From NCBI GenBank assembly GCA_013426755.1, contig AP019861.1, positions 1-64,000 on the forward strand: a stretch of DNA of 64,000 nt, in the 5' to 3' direction. The translations under genes and the position numbers were made by a program. Position 1 is the first letter of the stretch, and every line of letters starts with the position of its first letter. Shown in pieces: positions 1 to 6,774 of the stretch. The notes below the pieces were generated by a model. It was not told the DNA's origin. It searched no databases and worked only from the letters and a program-made list of their open reading frames with translations. Origin of the DNA: Spirochaetota bacterium (lineage in GTDB: Bacteria; Spirochaetota; UBA12135; COTS27).

Positions 1-81
1 ATCATTGATACATTCTAGTACACCACCAAGCCCTAGTGTACCTACGAATTATTCCAGCTTACTACCACACACAGTAGCAGA
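1..81. repeat. Partial unit of the CRISPR-derived satellite
   Basis: This is the same sequence as the 84-85 bp units at 1424-2076: it has TTCTAGTACACCACCAAG, then CCCTAGTGTACCTACGAATT, then ATTCCAGCTTACTACCAC. It enters from beyond the window edge, so the satellite and probably more of the CRISPR locus continue upstream of position 1. It directly abuts the leader-distal end of array 1. Confidence 0.8.
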
Positions 82-1105
82 CTGCCCCAATTCATACATT
101 AGGGCAGCCTACCACATGACTAGAGAAGTATTTAGTCGTCTAGATGTCCTAGTGTACCTACGAATTAGGGCAGCCTACCACCCCCAGCCCCAGCAACAAT
201 AGCACTTCTACGTCCTAGTGTACCTACGAATTAGGGCAGCCTACCACCCCCAGCCCCAGCAACAATAGCACTTCTACGTCCTAGTGTACCTACGAATTAG
301 GGCAGCCTACCACTGGAGGTGTGATGAAATCTTTTAATAAAGCGTCCTAGTGTACCTACGAATTAGGGCAGCCTACCACAGCGACCGACGGCACACAGAT
401 TCCTTATGGGTCCTAGTGTACCTACGAATTAGGGCAGCCTACCACTTTGTCATTCATGTGTAGCGTTTATTCGCTGTCCTAGTGTACCTACGAATTAGGG
501 CAGCCTACCACTCGTCAGCTTCCTATTGAGTTTTGGTATTTGTCCTAGTGTACCTACGAATTAGGGCAGCCTACCACAGTCAAGTCGAAGAGACGGTTAT
601 AAATTTGGTCCTAGTGTACCTACGAATTAGGGCAGCCTACCACACAGAATTTATCATTAAGTATAAAAAATAAGTCCTAGTGTACCTACGAATTAGGGCA
701 GCCTACCACTTTAATACCACGCGCTTGCAAAATTCCTGTGTCCTAGTGTACCTACGAATTAGGGCAGCCTACCACTACAAAAAATAAAATAGGATCGCCT
801 ATAAAGTCCTAGTGTACCTACGAATTAGGGCAGCCTACCACTATGGTATGTTGGAAGTGGATACTTATATAGTCCTAGTGTACCTACGAATTAGGGCAGC
901 CTACCACTGACGTTATTGATATTAATGACACGGAGCAGTCCTAGTGTACCTACGAATTAGGGCAGCCTACCACGTAGGCTGGGTGTGGGGTGTAGGATTA
1001 GAAGTCCTAGTGTACCTACGAATTAGGGCAGCCTACCACATTTATCAGGTATATTAACACATATTAATAGTCCTAGTGTACCTACGAATTAGGGCAGCCT
1101 ACCAC
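82..1105 (-). CRISPR. CRISPR array 1, 15 intact 36-bp repeats plus a degenerate end repeat
   Basis: Intact repeats begin at 146, 212, 278, 344, 410, 476, 542, 608, 674, 740, 806, 872, 938, 1004 and 1070, exactly 66 bp apart. On the plus strand each runs from GTCCTAGTGT to GCCTACCAC. All 15 spacers are 30 bp. The spacers at 182-211 and 248-277 are identical, a recent local duplication. The repeat at 82-115 is degenerate and keeps only the last part of the consensus. A degenerate repeat marks the old, leader-distal end, so the leader lies at 1106 and transcription runs on the minus strand, giving a crRNA repeat that starts GTGGTAGGCTGCCCTAATTC. The minus-strand promoter at 1378-1406 agrees. Confidence 0.97.
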
Positions 1106-1371
1106 CGTAAGTTCATCAAAGCGTCGCAAACCCCCTAATTCATCAGTACTTGTGCTGAAATCACCTTTCCTTTTTTTCAAAAAAAAGCAATTTCCCATCT
1201 CAATTTTATCTAAAATTTTCATTTTTTCAAAAAAATCAATACGCACCTTTGCTGCTAACCCGTTTTAATTGGCTAGCCCCCAGCTTAGGCCCGGGGATGT
1301 TCTGTTTCTTTAATACAGCCTTATCTTAAACAGAGGCTCTGTTTAAGTTTATTCATTGTGGTAGGCTGCCC
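1106..1371 (-). ncRNA. Candidate tracrRNA/leader RNA, copy 1
   Basis: Read on the minus strand from about 1371, the RNA opens with GGGCAGCCTACCAC (1371-1358), which pairs perfectly with the first 14 nt of the crRNA repeat. Near its 3' end GAATTAGGG (1141-1133) pairs with crRNA repeat positions 12-20. Between them are a hairpin at 1325-1347 (CTTAAACAG arms), a stem at 1278-1296 (CCCCGG/CTGGGG, loop GCCTAAG), a stem at 1254-1277 (GCTAGCC/GGTTAGC) and two A/U hairpins. Array 1 follows directly, so leader and array are probably one transcript. The 3' end is unknown; the boundary given is the first repeat. A tracrRNA role is inferred from pairing, promoter and position, as known for tracr-dependent type V systems. 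Confidence 0.72.
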
Positions 1372-1377
1372 ACTATT

Positions 1378-1406
1378 AATATAGTATATTTCTCACTTCT
1401 TGTCAA
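1378..1406 (-). promoter_or_regulatory. sigma70-type promoter of leader/array 1
   Basis: On the minus strand TTGACA (1406-1401), a 17-bp spacer and TATATT (1383-1378) form a near-consensus promoter. The predicted start, 6-8 nt downstream, falls at about 1371, so the transcript would begin exactly at the anti-repeat GGGCAGCC. The same promoter is preserved at 2839-2867. Confidence 0.75.
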
Positions 1407-1423
1407 GTATTTTTTGTTTTTTT

Positions 1424-1876
1424 ATTCCAGCTGCTACCACACAGAGTAGCAATTCCCAGCATTGATACATTCTAGTACACCACCAAGCCCTAGTGTACCT
1501 ACGAATTATTCCAGCTCACTACCACACAGAGTAGCAATTCCCAACATTGACAATTTCTAGTACACCACCAAGCCCTAGTGTACCTACGAATTATTCCAGC
1601 TTACTACCACACACAGTAGCAATTCTCATCATTGACAATTTCTAGTACACCACCATGTCCTAGTGTACCTACGAATTAGTCCAGCTGCTACCACACACAG
1701 TAGCAATTCTCATCATGGATACATTCTAGTACACCACCAAGCCCTAGTGTACCTACGAATTATTCCAGCTTACTACCACACAGAGTAGCAATTCTCAGCA
1801 TTGTTACATTCTAGTACACTACCAGGTCCTAGTGTGCCTACAAATTATTCCAGCTGCTACCACACAGAGTAGCAGA
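1424..1876. repeat. CRISPR-derived satellite, 84-85 bp units
   Basis: The ATTCCAGC-type unit boundary recurs at 1424, 1508, 1593, 1678, 1762 and 1847, a period of 84-85 bp. Each unit contains a variant CRISPR repeat that keeps GTCCTAGTGTACCTACGAATT but replaces the distal AGGGCAGCCTACCAC with ATTCCAGCTGCTACCAC, followed by a nearly constant 46-47 bp segment instead of a unique spacer. The changed part is the portion that pairs with the leader anti-repeats. Each unit can form two small hairpins (GCTAC/GTAGC and GTACAC/GTGTAC). It may be a fossilised array amplified as a satellite or a distinct structured RNA; the sequence does not decide. Confidence 0.85.
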
Positions 1877-1978
1877 CTACCCCAATTCATACATTAGGGC
1901 AGCCTACCACACCTCTCACTAAAAATTTTACCCTTCAAAAGTCCTAGTGTACCTACGAATTATTCCAGCTGCTACCAC
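1877..1978 (-). CRISPR. Single-spacer CRISPR remnant
   Basis: A degenerate end repeat (1877-1910) of the same type as at 82-115 and 2077-2110 is followed by a unique 30-bp segment (1911-1940) and a satellite-type variant repeat (1941-1978). The 30-bp length equals the spacer length of the real arrays, so this looks like what is left of an array that had its own old end. Confidence 0.6.
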
Positions 1979-2076
1979 ACAGAGTAGCAATTCTCAACAT
2001 TGATACATTCTAGTACACCACTAAGCCCTAGTGCACCTACGAATTATTCCAGCTCACTACCACACACAGTAGCAGG
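1979..2076. repeat. CRISPR-derived satellite, last unit
   Basis: One further unit of the 84-85 bp satellite, with GTGCACCTAC in place of GTGTACCTAC. It leads into the degenerate end repeat of array 2 at 2077. Confidence 0.75.
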
Positions 2077-2566
2077 CCGCCCCAATTCATACATTAGGGC
2101 AGCCTACCACGGCATAGATCGGGGATAGCCTGTTGTCCTAGTGTACCTACGAATTAGGGCAGCCTACCACCGTTTTCTCGCGCTACGGCTTCTGTGATGC
2201 GTCCTAGTGTACCTACGAATTAGGGCAGCCTACCACGCGGATAGGATTAGGATTTATGAAAAGTTAGTCCTAGTGTACCTACGAATTAGGGCAGCCTACC
2301 ACGACAAATCTAATGAAAAGATTAACGATGAAGTCCTAGTGTACCTACGAATTAGGGCAGCCTACCACCTGCTGGAAATGGAGATTTTTATGACTTACGT
2401 CCTAGTGTACCTACGAATTAGGGCAGCCTACCACTCATAGGGTGCCTACGTAAAGAGTGGTAAGGTCCTAGTGTACCTACGAATTAGGGCAGCCTACCAC
2501 CTTGCTTGTTATTTATCTATGGTAACATTAGTCCTAGTGTACCTACGAATTAGGGCAGCCTACCAC
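2077..2566 (-). CRISPR. CRISPR array 2, 7 intact repeats plus a degenerate end repeat
   Basis: Intact 36-bp repeats identical to those of array 1 begin at 2135, 2201, 2267, 2333, 2399, 2465 and 2531. Six spacers are 30 bp; the oldest one, next to the degenerate repeat (2077-2110), is only 24 bp (2111-2134). No spacer is shared with array 1. The leader side is at 2567, so transcription runs on the minus strand as in array 1. The short open reading frame that crosses this array on the plus strand is an artefact of the 66-bp periodicity, a multiple of three. Confidence 0.97.
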
Positions 2567-2832
2567 CGTAAGTTCATCAAAGCGTTGCAAACCCCCTAAT
2601 TCATCAGTACTTGTGCTGAAATCACCTTTCCTTTTTTTCAAAAAAAAGCAACTTCCCATCTCAATTTTATCTAAAATTTTCATTTTTTCAAAAAAATCAA
2701 TACGCACCTTTGCTGTTAACCAGTCTTAATTGATTAACCCCCGGCTTAGGCCCAGAGATATTCTGTTTCTTTAAAACAGCCTTAACTTAAACAGAGGCTC
2801 TGTTTAAGTTTATTCATTGTGGTAGGCTGCCC
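2567..2832 (-). ncRNA. Candidate tracrRNA/leader RNA, copy 2
   Basis: Near-identical to 1106-1371. The 5' anti-repeat lies at 2832-2819, the second anti-repeat at 2602-2594, and the CTTAAACAG hairpin at 2786-2808. The stem at 2715-2738 reads GTTAATC/GGTTAAC and the stem at 2739-2757 reads CTCTGG/CCGGGG. Compared with copy 1 these stems carry several substitutions that keep Watson-Crick or G-U pairs on the minus strand but would leave A-C mismatches in a plus-strand RNA. This supports both the structure and the direction of transcription. Confidence 0.72.
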
Positions 2833-2838
2833 ACTATT

Positions 2839-2867
2839 AATATAGTATATTTCTCACTTCTTGTCAA
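2839..2867 (-). promoter_or_regulatory. sigma70-type promoter of leader/array 2
   Basis: TTGACA (2867-2862), a 17-bp spacer and TATATT (2844-2839) on the minus strand, identical to the promoter of copy 1. Similarity between the two modules stops just upstream, in the T-rich run near 2886 (1423 in copy 1), which marks the edge of the duplicated block. Confidence 0.75.
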
Positions 2868-2886
2868 GTATTTTTTTGTTTTTTTA

Positions 2887-3155
2887 CCAATATTATTTTT
2901 ATTCCAATAATATTAGAAAGTTTCATCAACATTATTTTTCTTTGACTGACATTAGCTTGTTTTTACTAATATTGGGATATTTTCACTGACGCTAGTTTAT
3001 TTTCACTGATATTGGGGGTATTTTCACTGATATTAATTTGCCTTCATTGAGTTTGCTTTTTTCATTAAATATCAATGTCTAACTCCCATTCTTAACTATT
3101 CTTATCTATTTTAGCAATATTCCCCAATGTTTCAAATCCCCTCGATCTCGAATAA
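2887..3155. repeat. AT-rich spacer with 20-21 bp direct repeats
   Basis: Between the effector gene and leader 2 there is no gene. A perfect inverted repeat (AATATTATT/AATAATATT, 2889-2914) is followed by about five degenerate direct repeats of 20-21 bp at roughly 2938-3042, with the core TTTTCACTGATATTGG. On the minus strand the inverted repeat is followed by A-rich, not U-rich, sequence, so it is not a convincing terminator for the effector. Confidence 0.55.
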
Positions 3156-6086
3156 TTAATGATTGTTTGGTTTGTTTTTATATTTTTGATTCACCCCATA
3201 TTTTTTCTGAGCGGGATGAGAATTCTTATTTTTCTTGTGATGTTCACTGTTCCCACCTCCTTTTCCTCTATACCCTCCTTTTCCTTTCATCAGTTTATCT
3301 GCGGACTCTTTTGTTTTGCTAGGTTCTTTTTTCATTTCCTCTAAGGTTATTCTAGCAATATTTTTTGCCGCATTCTCATCTCTATCATGTTCTTTTTTAC
3401 ACTTCTTACATGTCCATTTTCTTTGCAGCATGTCTTCATATCTATCATATGGATACTCTTTATTACAATCTAGACATTTTACAACAGTCTCACTTATATC
3501 ATTTTCTGTTTTACACCGTCCACACTTCCATTTTATTTTCTTCATCTTTCCTCTGTGTTTGCAGTATGGACATTTCTCTTCTCCCATAGCCGTTTTTTTA
3601 ATAGCCTCTCTCTCATGTTCCTTTCCACAATTAACACACTTCAATATCTCGTCTTGCAGCAGGTCTCTAGAATTTTTACGTTCTTCTTTACAATCTGGAT
3701 TCGGGCATTTTATTATAGTGTCTCCTTCCCTATGTTTTTTTTCACAGTTAGCACAAGTCCATTCTTTAATTTCTATTCCTTCAACTTCATTAGCCGTGTA
3801 TTTTGTTTTACATGCTGAACATATATTAGTAGTCCCGCTTTCATTAACTTCAAGGTAATGAACACCATACCACCTAGCCTTATACTCTAAAAACTCTTTA
3901 AATTTTCCCAGCTGATGCTTTCTCCAGTCTTTACTTGGGTTTCCTAGATTAACCCTTCCGACCAAAACACCATCTTTATTTATTTCAATATCATTTAATG
4001 GCCATTCGATCTGATCTTTTTCATTTCTCTTATCAAATCGCTGCTTAGGGTCTTTTAACAGTAAGTTAATACTCTGATGATGCCAGTAGTCTCTCTTCTT
4101 ATTCGTAATACGCTCATTAAGAATAGCAAGTTTTTTTCTTGCTTTTTCCTTTTCGTTACTACTTAAAACTTTGCCTTCACTTGATTTTTTTTCTAATTTT
4201 TCAAATTTATTTCTGCAACACGCCTTCTTTCTTTCTAATCTTTGATATCTTTTCTCTGCTTTGTTATTATATGTTTTCTTTGTTTTCTTATCAGAGTAAT
4301 TTTGATCTGCTTCTATAGGATTTTTTATCTTACCTTCAGGATATATGCACAGCTTCCTTGTTGATAATCCCAACTCCTTTTCTCCGATATCAATGCCAAT
4401 GACCTCTTCCTCTTTTATGCTACTGATTTCCCTTGGACGTTTAGTAACCTCACCATGATCGATGACTATTACCACGTAATACTTTCCTGAAAGTTTTTGT
4501 GATATAGTGCACTTCTCTAAGACAAATTTTTTTGATTTATCATAGGGTCTATGCACGATACATCTGATCCCACCTTTACTGTCATCGGCGCTGCTATGAT
4601 TAGCCTTAGGAAAGAGCGGATGATATAATCTATTCTCTTCGAAAATAACTTTACACTGTTTAACCTCATCTTCATCACTATACGTAAAAGAGTTGAGATT
4701 TTCTACTCTGCGGTGCGGATATTCTGCAGTCCCTTTTGAAGACCTTCCTTTTTTGGGATCAATTTTTTTACTAAATTTGCCTTCACAAAAATTAGCAAAC
4801 ACAGTGTTAAGATCATCATAGACAGAGTCTAGCATCGCTTTATCTACTTTATCTAAATACAGTTCCCCCCTATTTCCTTTATCTTTTTTATAATTTCTTA
4901 TAACCTCATTAACCGTAATATAAGCACTCTCATTTAACAATTTATTATTTATTTCTCCTAGCAGATTATTAATGGCTTCCTTCTCTTGTTTTTTCTTTAG
5001 CGATGTACCAAATTCAGAATGGATAATTTTCTCAGCTTTATTTTTAATCAATTCTCTTATCAAAGCTGCTTTATGTTCTTCATTTAATCTACCATAAATC
5101 TCCTCTATAAACTTTTCTAAATTTTTTTCTGATTTTTCTAATATTTCAGATCTGAGGTCACTGCTTAGTACCTTATTAAATTTAAGGTATGGCTCATATA
5201 AAAGTTTAAGCCATAATCGTCTTATTTTATTCTGATCATTTTTATCGAGATCTGTATAGAGCGTTTTGTTTTCTATTTGTTCTTCTATCAGTTTTTTTAT
5301 ATATTCATTTATTTTTATATTGATGTCTCTGTTCTTTATTTCACGATGTTTTTTCTTTATCTCTTCCTTAACATTATTTCGTTCCTTAGGATTCTCTCTC
5401 TTTCTCTTTTTTAGAAAAAGTTCGATAAGTTCTCTGGCGATCTTTTTTTTATCTAAATCAGATAGCACCGTTTCATAGTCTGCATTCGGTCCTTGACATT
5501 CTGGATTCAGGTTTTTATAATAGACATAAAATTCTTGTTCGATAGTTTTTATACTTATGAGTTTTTCTAGATTGGCTACTACTTTTGGGACGCAGTTTTC
5601 AGCTGATTGGGAAAGGTTATTATCAGGCTTATATAAAATTCTAAGTACTAGCCCTATTATTTTTCTTTGATCTTCATTACCTAATTTTTTATAAAGGTTT
5701 TTATAAAGTGTCCCGCATTCATAAAGTGTCCCGCCTTTAATCTGTTCTCTTATCGCTTCTTCGTCTGTTATCTGATCCTCATTAGAAAGTTCGAAAAATT
5801 CCTGCGCTATTTCTTTCTTGTTATCCTCTTTGGAGCAGATTTTATCTACCAAAAGTTTTTTACATTTTTCATCAATTTCTTTATATGTCAGGATTGCTTC
5901 ACCAGTAAGTGCGCTATAAAATTTAATCGTCCGATCTTCTAACGCTATATTATAAAATTCTCTCGAAGCCGTAAAATATTTATCCATAAGCTCTTCTTGT
6001 GTCTTTGTTGGATAAAGCCGATATTTATAAGCTTTGAGTAAGTTGTTTTTATCCAGATTGTCTTTATCTTTTTCATTCGCATTCAT
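3156..6086 (-). CDS. Type V CRISPR effector (Cas12-like, TnpB-derived) with expanded zinc ribbons
   Basis: A predicted RNA-guided nuclease of 976 residues. The N-terminus (18-50, YKYRLYPTKTQEE) is the TnpB/Cas12 wedge start. Residues about 400-560 match TnpB, then RuvC-I (Asp566 in GIDIGEKELG), the pre-zinc segment FKEFLEYKARWYG, and RuvC-III (Asp903 in HDRDENAAKNI). The RuvC-II Glu is uncertain; Glu701 or Glu694 are candidates. Residues 90-350 are an extra helical region with an internal duplication. The zinc segment 756-896 has eight cysteine pairs where TnpB has two. The tail after 930 is Gly/Lys/His-rich. The start at 6086 is supported by AGAGG 7 nt upstream. A TATAAT box on the minus strand at 6155-6150 may be its -10. 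Arrays and leader RNAs on the same strand make a CRISPR effector far more likely than a transposon TnpB. Subtype not assigned. Confidence 0.88.
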   Translation of the reverse strand: MNANEKDKDNLDKNNLLKAYKYRLYPTKTQEELMDKYFTASREFYNIALEDRTIKFYSALTGEAILTYKEIDEKCKKLLVDKICSKEDNKKEIAQEFFELSNEDQITDEEAIREQIKGGTLYECGTLYKNLYKKLGNEDQRKIIGLVLRILYKPDNNLSQSAENCVPKVVANLEKLISIKTIEQEFYVYYKNLNPECQGPNADYETVLSDLDKKKIARELIELFLKKRKRENPKERNNVKEEIKKKHREIKNRDINIKINEYIKKLIEEQIENKTLYTDLDKNDQNKIRRLWLKLLYEPYLKFNKVLSSDLRSEILEKSEKNLEKFIEEIYGRLNEEHKAALIRELIKNKAEKIIHSEFGTSLKKKQEKEAINNLLGEINNKLLNESAYITVNEVIRNYKKDKGNRGELYLDKVDKAMLDSVYDDLNTVFANFCEGKFSKKIDPKKGRSSKGTAEYPHRRVENLNSFTYSDEDEVKQCKVIFEENRLYHPLFPKANHSSADDSKGGIRCIVHRPYDKSKKFVLEKCTISQKLSGKYYVVIVIDHGEVTKRPREISSIKEEEVIGIDIGEKELGLSTRKLCIYPEGKIKNPIEADQNYSDKKTKKTYNNKAEKRYQRLERKKACCRNKFEKLEKKSSEGKVLSSNEKEKARKKLAILNERITNKKRDYWHHQSINLLLKDPKQRFDKRNEKDQIEWPLNDIEINKDGVLVGRVNLGNPSKDWRKHQLGKFKEFLEYKARWYGVHYLEVNESGTTNICSACKTKYTANEVEGIEIKEWTCANCEKKHREGDTIIKCPNPDCKEERKNSRDLLQDEILKCVNCGKEHEREAIKKTAMGEEKCPYCKHRGKMKKIKWKCGRCKTENDISETVVKCLDCNKEYPYDRYEDMLQRKWTCKKCKKEHDRDENAAKNIARITLEEMKKEPSKTKESADKLMKGKGGYRGKGGGNSEHHKKNKNSHPAQKKYGVNQKYKNKPNNH

Positions 6087-6774
6087 ATGGCTGCCTCTTA
6101 CGATGAATTTGTTTTCTTGCCTGCTGCATTCTCTTATATTTAACTTTGAATTATAAATTTTATACCCAATTACAAACCACTATAAAATCTCACCCGCTAC
6201 TCTACTATTATACCCTTGAAGTACGCAATACATTGTTAAATGGTGCTAACCTGCTGAGGTATTATCTGATTATTTCTATCATAATAATTTCTCCTTGATG
6301 AATATTTGCTCTATATCATGACCATACGCTACCTTGCTCCAATCTGTGTTTATCTGCGTTCATCTGTGGTTAAACCTGCCCCTCAATCTGTGTTCATCCG
6401 CGGTTAAACCTAATTCTCAATCTGCGGTGAATTAGTTTCATGCCATCCCATCTGCGTTCATCTGTGCAGTTAAACCTAATTCTCAATCTGTGTTTATCCG
6501 CGTTCATCTGTGGTTAATTGGAGTCCTACTTAGCAATTTTCCATCTGTATTTAATTGAAACGATTGAAAAATGATATAATTAATAAATAGGTTTTTAACA
6601 ATTATTTCTTATAGGTTTTACGTGCATTCTTCAGCAATGACGACGCACTCTCGTTAACATAATGTAACAAAGTACACTAATCTACTCGACTGACACAATT
6701 AGATACTTCTCACCGATTTAATTTAGATTAATGTACTGACACGATAAGAATATTTTTTTATAAGGAAAATAAAA
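6087..6774. repeat. Gene-free region with repeated ATCTGYGTTCATCTGYGGTTAA elements
   Basis: No gene is seen. At 6341-6520 about five related copies of a roughly 20-bp phrase such as TCTGCGTTCATCTGTGGTTA alternate with linkers like AACCTAATTCTCAATC. Phrases of this kind are known as dispersed repeats in many unrelated bacterial genomes; their function is unknown. The segment separates the CRISPR locus from the housekeeping genes. A TATAAT hexamer at 6575-6580 lacks a well-spaced -35 box but could belong to a promoter for tpiA. Confidence 0.6.

Noticed and set aside
5..202. Open frame across the start of array 1
   Set aside because: It reads through CRISPR repeats (RIRAAYH recurs) because the 66-bp period is a multiple of three; no coding signs.
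2207..2440. Open frame with repeated VLVYLRIRAAYH
   Set aside because: It is the translation of array 2; same periodicity artefact.
2889..2914. Inverted repeat as terminator of the effector gene
   Set aside because: On the minus strand the stem is AT-only and followed by A-rich, not U-rich, sequence.
3159..3858. Plus-strand open frames opposite the effector's zinc region
   Set aside because: They are Phe/Ser/Leu-rich shadows of the Cys/Lys-rich effector on the other strand, with no start signal or recognisable domain.
3156..6086. Effector gene as a transposon TnpB rather than a CRISPR nuclease
   Set aside because: It is 976 residues, lies beside two arrays on the same strand with a repeat-complementary RNA, and no transposon ends or TnpA were seen.
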